Assembly: GCA_934101745.1 (NCBI GenBank)
Contig: CAKOSD010000032.1
Span: forward strand, 1 to 8,933
Length of the DNA stretch: 8,933 nucleotides
From: an uncultured Bacilli bacterium
GTDB lineage: Bacteria; Bacillota_I; Bacilli_A; RF39; UBA660
Reading direction: 5' to 3'
In this document: positions 1 to 7,346 of the stretch, piece by piece
Layout of the letters: the number at the start of each line of letters is the position of its first letter
Numbering within the stretch: the first letter of the stretch is position 1
Made by a program: the position numbers and the translations under genes
Notes under the pieces: generated by a model
The model's database searches: none
What the model was told of the DNA's origin: nothing
Seen by the model: the letters and a program-made list of their open reading frames with translations, nothing else

Positions 1-3000
1 AGGATGAATAGCAAAAGTTTTTTCCTCATTTAAATTGGAAATATACTTAACAACATTTAATAATTCCTCCCCTTGTGCCACTTGATTTTCTTCTTTTTTT
101 AGAGTATTAAAGGAACGAATAGCCCGTCCAACATTATCAATATAGACAATAGAATCATCTATTTTAACTTTTAAAACATCTGCCGGATAATACTTAGCCC
201 CACACCATGCCGACTGACCTAAATTATAGTAATCATTATTTCCAACTTGTAAGTAGAAAGAACCAGTTTGCTTTAAAAAGGCAGCATCAGGACGCTTTAA
301 AACTTCCATCGAATCGCTCTTATCCTGAACTTTCAAACATACTTTAAACTTTGAGTTAGACCAAATTTGATCATTTACAACCCCACTAGGTTTCTGGGTG
401 GCTAAAATTAAATGAATACCTAAAGAACGCCCAATACGCGAAGTAGAAATTAATTGTTCCATAAACTCTGATTGTTGTTGCTTTAATTCAGCAAACTCAT
501 CACATATAATTAATAAATGACTTAATGGTTCACTAACTAAACCAGCCCGATACAACTCTTGATATTTATAAATATTCATAGAACTTTCTTTTAATTTTTC
601 TCTGGTATCATTAAATATGGCTTGACGACGTCTTAACTCTGAATCAATAGCCGCTATCGAACGATAAATTTCCGATTTATCCAGGTTAGTAATCGTCCCA
701 ACTAAGTGCGGAAGTTTAATACCTAGTTCTTGATTTAAGAAACTCATGGCAAGACCACCACCCTTATAATCGATAAGAACAAATTGAACTTCTTCGGGGC
801 TAAAATTAACCGCTAAGGACAAAATATAAGTAATAATCCATTCTGATTTACCGGAACCAGTAGTCCCCGCTACTAAACCATGGGGTCCATAAGCCTTTTC
901 ATGAATATCCATTTTAAAAACTTCGCCATTTTGGTCAATACCAATTGGAACCGATAATGATAAAACGGGGTTATTATTCGTCCATCTTTCTAAACTATTT
1001 AACTGCTCTACACGACTCAAATTATATAATTCTAAGAACGTAAGTGATGTTGGTAACTCATATTTTTCCTTTTCCACTTGAACTGGAATATTAGCCAATT
1101 TTTGAACTTGCGAATAAATATGAATTTCATCTTTATTATTAAAATCAGCCTTAAATACTCTTTGGTCTTTATTTATCTGGCTTGTCATAATAGCCGATTC
1201 TGTTTCATTAACCACAATAAAATCAGAAATTTCACTAGGAAGAGAAGTAATACTATCTGATGTCATAATTATTGAAAAGCCTACATTTTGTTTATATCTT
1301 AAAATCTTACTTACCAAAGATACATTTCTAGAAGTTACAATATCATCTATGAAAAATAAATAATATGGACGATAATTAGTAAAACGCTTACGGAAATAAT
1401 TTTCATCCCCATTATCCTCCACAACCTCGGATTCACTATTGGCCACTCTGGCATCGAATTTTTTCTCCAACTCACTGGCTATAATAGAAAATTCTTCAAC
1501 CGTCGTAGCAAAATAACGGAGATTCTTCTGATTATCCCAACAGTGAGGTGCTATTCTTAAATAATCAAAACGTTCCGGATGTTTCGAAAATACTACTATT
1601 TTTAAATCAGTATAAGAATGAAAAGTTAACATTTCTAAAAATAGACAATCTAAGAAAGGATTAATTATTGCCTCTTCCCCCACAATGGCATTAACACTAT
1701 GATCTGTAAAATTATAACTTACCGGAACATCTTCGATAAATAAAGAATCTTTAACAATATCTTTAGTCTTTCTAAGCAAGTTATCCTCATCTTCTAAAGT
1801 AAACTTTTCCTCTGGAATATTAATTCTTATTTTGGTATAAGTTCTTCCTATTCCCAAACGAATATCTAAAAAATCTTCATGGTCAATACTACGTTGCCAT
1901 AACTCCTTCGTTTTATTATCAATGATACTAATACACTTATCTGCTGAAGGAAAGTTATTAATAATGATACTTCTTTGTTCATCTTTTATTTCATTAATTT
2001 GTTTTCTCTTATCTTCTAAATATTTAGTATATTTACTCTGTCTTAAAGCCTCCCTTTTCTTTCTTCTTTTACTAGCAATAATTCTAGTAATAGTAGGCCA
2101 TAATAAGGCTCCTAAAACGGTAATTCCTACTGTCACTAAAGAAATAATTAACCGATAATTTGACCCTTCTCCTGTTACATAATATCCTAAATAACTAATC
2201 ATTGTTAACACGGAAGTACTTATCATTGTAAGTTGGGGCCCGATAACTAAGATAAAAGGAGTTTCATCCTCTGGAGTCGGTGCCGGCGGTTCATCAACAA
2301 TTACTAATCCCTCTTGCACTATATAATTTAGTCTTGGCGCCTTAAAAAAATAATCATTCTTACTAAATAACGGTAATTCTTCTACTTTTCGTTTCTGATA
2401 ATCTTCTAGTTTATTACCATCAGCGGCAAAAGTTCGGTAATTTAAATTAGTCGTATTAACAGTTAACTTTTTACCCGGTTGATTAATAATTAACCAATTG
2501 CCAAAAAAGATTATTTTCAAACCATAATATAAAACATAATCACCACTTAAACAAACATTAACATCTTTTAAATTACCATGCGAATTAAAAAAATGATTAG
2601 AGGCAGTACTAATACTAAAACGACCATTATTAACCATAGAAATATTTAAAATATCATTACCATTATTAGTACGACCATCATAAGGATAAAAAATATCACA
2701 GTTAGAACTATTACCCACGGTAATGGCCGTAAACATTTCTAATATCTTCACGTTTTCATCATAACGAGGAATAGAAGTTAAAATAAAATTAGCATTATCA
2801 TAACTAGAAAAAATACTATAACATTTAAAAGTTTCTAAATCATTACTATCATTCACAATATCATTAGAAACATAATCTTTACTTAAATTAATTTTCCATG
2901 CCCCATTAACACCAGTAATATTTCCAAGTAAATTATCCTTTATTTTTAAAGGATACATACCACTTATTTCTTTGGGTAAATTTAATTTTTCAAATATATC

Positions 3001-3024
3001 ATTAAAAAAGATAAAAACTATCAT
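1..3024 (-). CDS. essC: Type VIIb secretion ATPase EssC/YukBA (FtsK/SpoIIIE family), partial: C-terminus off the left edge
   Basis: Membrane motor ATPase of type VIIb secretion, which drives export of WXG100/LXG substrates. The frame reads without a stop from ATG at 3024 to the window edge (1008 codons), with AGAGG at 3033-3037, 8 nt upstream. Order: an FHA-like N-terminal region (about 1-190; ITVGNSSNCDI resembles an FHA strand); two membrane helices at about 257-283 and 292-316; a basic, coiled linker; a degenerate ATPase-like module (about 400-610, no Walker A, but FFIDDIV in the Walker B place); then a full first FtsK/SpoIIIE domain (about 680-970). That domain has Walker A GTTGSGKS (720-727, Lys726), IDYKGGG, Walker B LLIICDEF (Asp842-Glu843), then SRIGRSLGIHLILATQKP and VGRAIRSF (to about 971). 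EssC proteins are usually near 1,480 residues, so the later ATPase domains lie outside. No esx, essA, essB or esaA-like partner is in the window; they would have to lie to the left. Recognition rests on domain order and motifs, and is firm for the family. Confidence 0.93.
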   Translation of the reverse strand, partial: MIVFIFFNDIFEKLNLPKEISGMYPLKIKDNLLGNITGVNGAWKINLSKDYVSNDIVNDSNDLETFKCYSIFSSYDNANFILTSIPRYDENVKILEMFTAITVGNSSNCDIFYPYDGRTNNGNDILNISMVNNGRFSISTASNHFFNSHGNLKDVNVCLSGDYVLYYGLKIIFFGNWLIINQPGKKLTVNTTNLNYRTFAADGNKLEDYQKRKVEELPLFSKNDYFFKAPRLNYIVQEGLVIVDEPPAPTPEDETPFILVIGPQLTMISTSVLTMISYLGYYVTGEGSNYRLIISLVTVGITVLGALLWPTITRIIASKRRKKREALRQSKYTKYLEDKRKQINEIKDEQRSIIINNFPSADKCISIIDNKTKELWQRSIDHEDFLDIRLGIGRTYTKIRINIPEEKFTLEDEDNLLRKTKDIVKDSLFIEDVPVSYNFTDHSVNAIVGEEAIINPFLDCLFLEMLTFHSYTDLKIVVFSKHPERFDYLRIAPHCWDNQKNLRYFATTVEEFSIIASELEKKFDARVANSESEVVEDNGDENYFRKRFTNYRPYYLFFIDDIVTSRNVSLVSKILRYKQNVGFSIIMTSDSITSLPSEISDFIVVNETESAIMTSQINKDQRVFKADFNNKDEIHIYSQVQKLANIPVQVEKEKYELPTSLTFLELYNLSRVEQLNSLERWTNNNPVLSLSVPIGIDQNGEVFKMDIHEKAYGPHGLVAGTTGSGKSEWIITYILSLAVNFSPEEVQFVLIDYKGGGLAMSFLNQELGIKLPHLVGTITNLDKSEIYRSIAAIDSELRRRQAIFNDTREKLKESSMNIYKYQELYRAGLVSEPLSHLLIICDEFAELKQQQSEFMEQLISTSRIGRSLGIHLILATQKPSGVVNDQIWSNSKFKVCLKVQDKSDSMEVLKRPDAAFLKQTGSFYLQVGNNDYYNLGQSAWCGAKYYPADVLKVKIDDSIVYIDNVGRAIRSFNTLKKEENQVAQGEELLNVVKYISNLNEEKTFAIHP

Positions 3025-3032
3025 AATAAAAA

Positions 3033-3064
3033 CCTCTACTATTCTTATATTTATAAGTATAACA
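3033..3064 (-). promoter_or_regulatory. Probable essC promoter (extended -10) and ribosome binding site
   Basis: Reading leftward, TGT-TATACT (3064-3056) fits an extended -10 element. No good -35 hexamer is seen 16-18 nt upstream, as is common with TGn promoters. The expected transcript start is near 3049, giving a leader of about 25 nt that carries AGAGG at 3037-3033. A perfect inverted repeat, CTTATA-TT-TATAAG (3044-3057), overlaps the end of the -10 element and the start point; it could be an operator or an accident of AT-rich sequence. Confidence 0.5.
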
Positions 3065-3117
3065 CATAAAACTATCTATTCCCAGAAAAATAATCTCCCT
3101 TAATTTCAAATTTAAGC

Positions 3118-3134
3118 TATAATATAAGCGAGTG
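3118..3134 (+). promoter_or_regulatory. Probable carboxypeptidase promoter -10 box with a very short leader
   Basis: A consensus TATAAT stands at 3118-3123. Transcription would start near 3130, only about 13 nt before the ATG at 3143. The only Shine-Dalgarno-like stretch is GAGTG at 3130-3134, right at the predicted 5' end, so the message would be almost leaderless. No clear -35 is visible. The promoter lies back to back with that of essC in a gap of 118 nt. Confidence 0.5.
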
Positions 3135-3142
3135 TGATTTAA

Positions 3143-4318
3143 ATGTCTAAAATTAAATATTTATATTTTTTCCTTTTATTATTTTTTCCTATCTACGTAT
3201 TAGCCTTAGAATATCCGGTTAATCATTATACTAACGCCGTTATATATGATTTAACTGATGATAAAGCCTTATATGAATTAAATGCAAACCAGAAAGCCTC
3301 AGTTGCCTCTTTAACGAAGATTCTTACTGTTATAACCGCTATTGAAAACATTAAAGACTTTAATACCAAAATAACCTATACTAAAGAAATGCAAAATCTC
3401 GTCAGATATGATACTTCCAGGGCAGGTTTAAAAATTGATGATGAAATAACTTTAAAAGATTTATTATATGCTACTATCCTTCCTTCCGGAGCCGATGCTG
3501 CCATTGCCTTAGCCCTATCTATAAAAAATACCATTCCTGAATTTGTTAATTTAATGAATGAAAAAGTCCAAAACCTGGAAATGACTAATTCTTCATTTAC
3601 CAATGTCGTGGGTCTTGATGATACTAATCACTACAGTACTGCTAATGATATATTAAAGATCTTAAAATACGCTCTTAAAAACCCCATTTTTAAAAGTATT
3701 TATACCACTAAAGAATATACTCTAACCAATGGTCTTAAAGTAAGCAGTACTCTTAATATATATAATAAAAACATTAACCTTAACTTAGACCGTATTAAAG
3801 GCAGCAAAACAGGTTACACAAATAAGGCTAATCTTTGTATTAGTACTCTTATAGAATCTAATAATCATGATATATTAATTATTACTTTAAATACTCCTAA
3901 AACTAATGATTCCTACCTTTTAAAAGATACTATATCCTTAATTGATTTTTTAGATAACAATTATAATAATCAAATAATATATACCCAAGATGATATCATA
4001 ACTACCATAAAGATACTTAATAATAAAAATCTCTACAATATTAAACCTCTTAACAATATCTATGCTTATCTTCCTAATGATTACCAAAAGAAAGATATTA
4101 AAGCCGAATATTTAGGAAAAGAAACTATTCATCTTAAAGACTTTAAAAATAACCAAATAGGACTTATTAACTATTATTATCAAGATAATCTAATTTTCTC
4201 TGAACCCGTCTATATTAACTTAGATACTTATAAAAACAAATTATTAATATTATCATTCTTATCTTTATTTCTTATTCTAACTATCTTAACAAAAATTATC
4301 TTTATCATAAAAAGATGA
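3143..4318 (+). CDS. D-alanyl-D-alanine carboxypeptidase, S11 family (DacA/DacF-like), membrane anchored
   Basis: Low-molecular-weight penicillin-binding protein that removes the terminal D-Ala from peptidoglycan pentapeptides, limiting cross-linking. It has a hydrophobic N-terminal signal (residues about 5-21) with a likely cleavage site VLA|LEY. The catalytic motif SLTK (Ser56 nucleophile, Lys59) lies in SVASLTKILT, and KTG (222-224) in GSKTGYT. Between them, the SxN motif position reads PSGADAA (Ser115-Gly-Ala117), with Ala where Asn is usual. A C-terminal hydrophobic helix (about 366-389) followed by KR would anchor it on the outer face of the membrane. The 391-residue length fits the family. 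The middle C-terminal part (about 250-360) is Asn/Lys-rich and matches the usual small beta domain only loosely. It is transcribed away from essC and its TGA stop (4316-4318) lies inside the terminator hairpin of the opposing gene. Sporulation-type (DacF) versus vegetative (DacA) role cannot be told. Confidence 0.92.
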   Translation: MSKIKYLYFFLLLFFPIYVLALEYPVNHYTNAVIYDLTDDKALYELNANQKASVASLTKILTVITAIENIKDFNTKITYTKEMQNLVRYDTSRAGLKIDDEITLKDLLYATILPSGADAAIALALSIKNTIPEFVNLMNEKVQNLEMTNSSFTNVVGLDDTNHYSTANDILKILKYALKNPIFKSIYTTKEYTLTNGLKVSSTLNIYNKNINLNLDRIKGSKTGYTNKANLCISTLIESNNHDILIITLNTPKTNDSYLLKDTISLIDFLDNNYNNQIIYTQDDIITTIKILNNKNLYNIKPLNNIYAYLPNDYQKKDIKAEYLGKETIHLKDFKNNQIGLINYYYQDNLIFSEPVYINLDTYKNKLLILSFLSLFLILTILTKIIFIIKR

Positions 4319-4330
4319 CCGAAGTCATCT
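4309..4330 (-). terminator. Intrinsic terminator with UUCG tetraloop, overlapping the 3' end of the carboxypeptidase gene
   Basis: On the minus strand, AGATGAC-TTCG-GTCATCT forms a 7-bp stem closed by a C(UUCG)G tetraloop, followed by TTTT then ATG. It begins 11 nt after the TAG stop of the Asn-rich gene (4342-4344), so it terminates that gene. The plus-strand carboxypeptidase TGA is within the same stem. Read on the plus strand, the hairpin is followed by AGAAATATT, not a T run, so it would serve the carboxypeptidase gene poorly. Confidence 0.82.
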
Positions 4331-4341
4331 AGAAATATTAT

Positions 4342-6303
4342 CTATTTTAAACTAATACTATTCATAATACTATCTTTGTAAGAATTACAAATATCTAAAT
4401 TATTTTTACCACTTTCATAACTTACTACATATACTTTATCATCTTTACTCATAAGATAATAATATTCCGTAGAAAAAGAATCAACATTAGAAAAACTATA
4501 CCAATTAATATTATTTATTTTTGTTGTGGTTACCGAAGTTTCCAAACTATCTTTAACATAATATTTTTGCATAGCCTTAGCAAGACCTTCCGCACTTTTA
4601 TACCCATTAGGACTATAAAATGAAAACTTACAATCGCCAAATGTTTGGTTACTGTCTAACTCATAATTAAAGTGATAATCACTACTTCCCCAGAATGAAT
4701 CTTCAGAAAAACCACTTGGTATCGCAATATTAAAAGTATTATTAATATTTATCCCGGTATTATAAGATATAACCCCATCAAATGTATAATTTTCATTTGA
4801 ATCGTTACTAATATTATTAGAATCATCATTGCTTTCATTATTATTTGTATTATTATTTGTATTATTATTATTATTATTATCAGTTACATTCCACTTTATA
4901 TTACTAAGAATATTTTTAAAGAAACTAACAGTTCCCGTTATCATAGAAATAATTAAGGCAATAGTAGTAATAGTACCTGTAACATACATAGCAAGCGCTA
5001 ATAAATCCTTACTAACTCCCCCGGTAATTTTACTTGCTAAAACTAAACCATCTTTACTTACATTTGCATTTTCACTCTTAATTTTATTAACCTTTTTACT
5101 TGCCTCTTGTAAATAAAATTTATTAACAAATAAGGCTAAAACTACTCTTAAAACAAGTCCAAACCAAAAGCCAATTTTTATAAAATTCGTTAAAATTGTT
5201 TCTACAACACATAAACCAATTCCATACCAAAACATTTTTCTATAGGCTAAATATAAAGGTCCGAATAATAAAGCCCAAATATTGAATTTACCGTTCTTAA
5301 ATTTGTCGTACTTAGTTCCAACATAAGCATTAATTAGTTCCTCATCATCAGGATTGATAACATTGTCTTTATTTTCATAGGCTTTCTCATTAGTATCCGT
5401 ATTATTCTGATTAATATTTATACTATTATCCGGTGTATTTACTTGAATCTGGTTAGTATCAATGCTCATATTGTTTTGATTTACCTCATTAGAAACAACA
5501 ATACTATTAAAATCATTAGGAATAACCTGATTAGAAACGGAACTTTGATTTTGAACATCAACTGGATTAAAACCAGCATTACCATTATCAATAACAATTC
5601 CAACACCTACAGAACTATCAGGATTTACTGGCTCTGGATTAACTGGTACCGTGTTAACAGTATTACCATCTTGATTTATAACATTAGAGTTAACATCAAT
5701 AGCATTTGAAACCGGATTTTGAATATCTACTTGACTGTTAGTAGCGCCTAAAACTACGTTGTTTGATGCTTCGTTTTGAACGCTGTTAATATCAATATTA
5801 CCAAAAGCGCCCATATTATTTTCTGTTCCATTGGCACCTTGAACATTTTCACCATTCAAGTTAACATTATTATTATTAGAAAATGTATTAACATTATCAT
5901 TAACCTGGAAAGTAGGAACATCTGGCGTACTATTTCCGTTAAAAGTAATTTCACTTGGATTTATATTGTTAATACTATTATTATCAACATTACCGCTTGG
6001 CAAAGTACCATTTGGCATTTGCATAGAAGATACTCCACTTCCACTACCAAAAACATCTTCTACCCTAACACTTGCCGAAGCATCTATACTAGAAACTTGA
6101 CTATTATTTGCATTATTATTATCAAAATTAACACTTTCATTAACATTTGGCTCCGCCGAAGAAAGATTAGCACTTGCCCCATTTAATATTTGACTATTAT
6201 TAAAATTTGTATTTTCTAAACTTCCATTATTTCCCTGATTATTACTAGCACCAGTTCCAAAAATATCATCTACTGAAGGAACTTGATTATTATTATTATT
6301 CAT
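4342..6303 (-). CDS. Asn-rich membrane protein with a DUF2628-like block and a C-terminal putative extracytoplasmic domain
   Basis: Function unknown. Residues 1-320 are low complexity, dominated by Asn with Ser, Val, Gln and Gly, have no signal peptide and are probably disordered. Two copies of a short motif stand out: SVDDIFGTG (10-18) and RVEDVFGSG (80-88). Residues about 335-410 (FNIWALLFGPLYLAYRKMF and following) match the pattern of DUF2628 membrane proteins, with hydrophobic segments at about 342-354, 359-375 and 378-398, then a basic loop KKVNKIK. Another helix spans about 434-457. An Asn/Ser/Asp linker (475-505) leads to a folded-looking domain (506-653) containing two cysteines (558, 639). 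Positive charge in the 403-409 loop suggests that the C-terminal domain is outside the cell; the N-terminal side is less certain because the first hydrophobic segment may be re-entrant. The start at 6303 is supported by AGAGGAG at 6314-6320. It is a single-gene unit with its own promoter and terminator. The DUF2628 label is by motif memory. Confidence 0.8.
   Translation of the reverse strand: MNNNNNQVPSVDDIFGTGASNNQGNNGSLENTNFNNSQILNGASANLSSAEPNVNESVNFDNNNANNSQVSSIDASASVRVEDVFGSGSGVSSMQMPNGTLPSGNVDNNSINNINPSEITFNGNSTPDVPTFQVNDNVNTFSNNNNVNLNGENVQGANGTENNMGAFGNIDINSVQNEASNNVVLGATNSQVDIQNPVSNAIDVNSNVINQDGNTVNTVPVNPEPVNPDSSVGVGIVIDNGNAGFNPVDVQNQSSVSNQVIPNDFNSIVVSNEVNQNNMSIDTNQIQVNTPDNSININQNNTDTNEKAYENKDNVINPDDEELINAYVGTKYDKFKNGKFNIWALLFGPLYLAYRKMFWYGIGLCVVETILTNFIKIGFWFGLVLRVVLALFVNKFYLQEASKKVNKIKSENANVSKDGLVLASKITGGVSKDLLALAMYVTGTITTIALIISMITGTVSFFKNILSNIKWNVTDNNNNNNTNNNTNNNESNDDSNNISNDSNENYTFDGVISYNTGININNTFNIAIPSGFSEDSFWGSSDYHFNYELDSNQTFGDCKFSFYSPNGYKSAEGLAKAMQKYYVKDSLETSVTTTKINNINWYSFSNVDSFSTEYYYLMSKDDKVYVVSYESGKNNLDICNSYKDSIMNSISLK
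4841..4878 (-). repeat. AAT-rich trinucleotide tract encoding the Asn linker before the C-terminal domain
   Basis: A perfect (AAT)6 run at 4861-4878 encodes Asn476-481. It continues as AAT triplets broken by ACA (Thr) codons, giving N6-T-N3-T-N3 (476-489). The tract lies in the flexible linker between the last membrane helix and the C-terminal domain, so slippage would alter linker length only. Confidence 0.8.
6286..6300 (-). repeat. (AAT)5 trinucleotide tract encoding Asn2-Asn6
   Basis: Five perfect AAT codons directly follow the start codon of the Asn-rich gene. Gain or loss of whole units would change the Asn run without shifting the frame. Confidence 0.85.
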
Positions 6304-6313
6304 ATATTTTAAA

Positions 6314-6338
6314 CTCCTCTATTATATCCATTTTATCA
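6314..6338 (-). promoter_or_regulatory. Probable promoter and ribosome binding site of the Asn-rich gene
   Basis: Leftward, TGA-TAAAAT (6338-6330) is a good extended -10, placing the start of transcription near 6323 and keeping the Shine-Dalgarno AGAGGAG (6320-6314) intact, 10 nt before the ATG. A better-looking TATAAT at 6326-6321 abuts the Shine-Dalgarno directly; starting from it would remove the ribosome site, so I favour the first. No convincing -35. The remaining sequence to 6417 shows no gene. Confidence 0.5.
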
Positions 6339-6417
6339 CACAATAAAATTTTAAAAAAGGAAAAATTTAAAACATAAAATTAACCTTGCAATTATTTAGA
6401 AAATTAAACAGCCACAT

Positions 6418-6450
6418 AAAAAAAGCATTCCTCCAAAGAAATGCCCTCTT
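6418..6450 (-). terminator. Intrinsic terminator downstream of tRNA-Arg
   Basis: On the minus strand, GCATTTC-TTTGGA-GGAATGC (6444-6425) forms a 7-bp stem with one G-T pair, preceded by purines AAGAGG that can pair with part of the following run of seven T (6424-6418). It ends the unit containing the tRNA and very likely the HD-domain gene upstream of it. Confidence 0.85.
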
Positions 6451-6507
6451 TATTAATCAAAGTCTTTTAAACAATACTTATCTATATCATAAGTAATATA
6501 ATCAAAA

Positions 6508-6584
6508 TGGCGTCCCTGATGTGATTTGAACACACGACCTATCGCTTAGGAGGCGATTGCTCTATCCAGCTGAGCTACAAGGAC
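6508..6584 (-). tRNA. tRNA-Arg (anticodon CCT), CCA encoded
   Basis: A full cloverleaf reads leftward from 6584. The acceptor arm GTCCTTG pairs with CAGGGAC (one G-T). The D arm is GCTC/GAGC, with GG in its loop. The anticodon arm ATCGC/GCGAT has loop CTCCTAA, so the anticodon is CCT (6550-6548), reading AGG. The T arm GTGTG/CACAT has loop TTCAAAT. The discriminator is G and the 3' CCA is encoded at 6510-6508. It begins 15 nt after the stop of the HD-domain gene, with no terminator between, so it can be transcribed with that gene. A TATAAT at 6632-6627 inside the HD gene could also give it a promoter, but there is no good -35. Confidence 0.96.
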
Positions 6585-6599
6585 AAAAAAAGGATTTTT

Positions 6600-7106
6600 T
6601 TATTGTTGCATCCTTATACTTACAACATTATAAATAAATATTAAATAAATACCTAATCTTAATGAAACTTTAAATCTTAACATTTCATAAGTAGCCACTA
6701 ACTTATCACTAATAGAAACTAAGTAAGAACCTATATATTTAGGTTTATCTTTAGTATGGGGATACATATGTTTAACAATAATATCCTCTTCTAAACTAGT
6801 TAAATTATAATACTTAGAAGCCTCCTTTAAAGCAGCCTTAGGATGCTTACTTAGTTTTTCATAAGCATCATACTCAGTTAAATCTTTATCAAAATAAAAA
6901 TCATGTAACAAAGCCGCCCTAGTAATTTCTTCTAAATTATTTAGTTTTAAATTTCTAGCTAAAAAGTAAGACACTTTTGATACTCTTAAAACATGGTCAT
7001 ATCTACTTATTCCATGATGAGGTTCTAAATGTAACTTCTTAAACTCCTCATTATCAAGAATATCTCCAACAATTTCTTCATACTCTAATCTCTTTTTTAT
7101 CGACAT
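6600..7106 (-). CDS. HD-domain protein, putative metal-dependent phosphohydrolase
   Basis: Small (168 aa) soluble HD-superfamily protein; members are usually metal-dependent phosphohydrolases acting on nucleotides or similar phosphoesters, but the substrate here is not known. The metal-ligand pattern is visible: His38 in RYDHVLRVS, His68-Asp69 in AALLHDF, His88 in KHPKAAL, His113 in VKHMYPH, and Asp134 in SISDKLVATYE. The C-terminal 20 residues are hydrophobic and AT-rich, ending in RMQQ, and could pack as a helix. The start at 7106 is supported by AGGTGG 8 nt upstream; that site overlaps the TAG stop of the preceding small gene (gap of 12 nt), so the two are translationally close and almost certainly co-transcribed. 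The tRNA-Arg follows 15 nt after the TAA. Confidence 0.85.
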   Translation of the reverse strand: MSIKKRLEYEEIVGDILDNEEFKKLHLEPHHGISRYDHVLRVSKVSYFLARNLKLNNLEEITRAALLHDFYFDKDLTEYDAYEKLSKHPKAALKEASKYYNLTSLEEDIIVKHMYPHTKDKPKYIGSYLVSISDKLVATYEMLRFKVSLRLGIYLIFIYNVVSIRMQQ

Positions 7107-7118
7107 CTAAACAGCCAC

Positions 7119-7340
7119 CTAATTGCCAATAATACTAGTAACACAATATACTAAAGAACAAATAGTAAGTAAAACAATAGAAATAACCATATACCTTAAA
7201 TTACTATCTAATTCTTTATCTGTTATTTTCTTACTATCTTTACTTCTTAATAGCAAACTAACCATTTTAACTAAATAAAATGAAGTCGCAACACTAGCCA
7301 GAATAACTCCTGTTAACAATAAAACTTGATATATTTTCAT
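7119..7340 (-). CDS. Small two-helix membrane protein of unknown function (start set at 7340, 73 aa)
   Basis: Not recognised. It holds two hydrophobic helices (about residues 4-31 and 48-70, counted from Met at 7340) joined by a charged loop rich in Lys, Asp and Ser, so it is probably a membrane hairpin. An ATG at 7376 would add 12 residues, but that codon lies across the promoter -10 (TGTTATAAT, 7373-7365) and has no ribosome site. The ATG at 7340 has AGAGG at 7351-7347 with 6 nt spacing, so I choose it. It is the first gene of a unit with the HD-domain gene, which follows after 12 nt. No link to the HD activity can be shown from sequence. Confidence 0.75.
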   Translation of the reverse strand: MKIYQVLLLTGVILASVATSFYLVKMVSLLLRSKDSKKITDKELDSNLRYMVISIVLLTICSLVYCVTSIIGN

Positions 7341-7346
7341 ATTTTT

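Noticed and set aside
1078..1260. Plus-strand 60-codon frame opposite essC
   Set aside because: Antisense to a clearly coding frame with family motifs; composition is that of reversed coding sequence and no ribosome site is seen.
1922..2158. Plus-strand 78-codon hydrophobic frame
   Set aside because: Antisense to the second EssC membrane helix and linker; the hydrophobicity is a mirror effect of the real gene.
3376..3603. Minus-strand 75-codon frame
   Set aside because: Antisense to the catalytic part of the carboxypeptidase gene, no start signal.
4841..4878. Possible CRISPR or tandem repeat array in the ATT-rich stretch
   Set aside because: Units are simple trinucleotides within a coding frame, with no spacers.
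4829..6186. Three plus-strand frames rich in Ile, Leu and Asn
   Set aside because: Shadows of the Asn-rich minus-strand gene: AAT/AAC codons read in reverse give Ile, Leu, Tyr and Asn. No ribosome sites.
6585..6600. A-run/T-run pair between the HD gene and the tRNA
   Set aside because: AAAAAA-TCC-TTTTTT could fold, but an A-T-only stem with a 3-nt loop is too weak to call a terminator.
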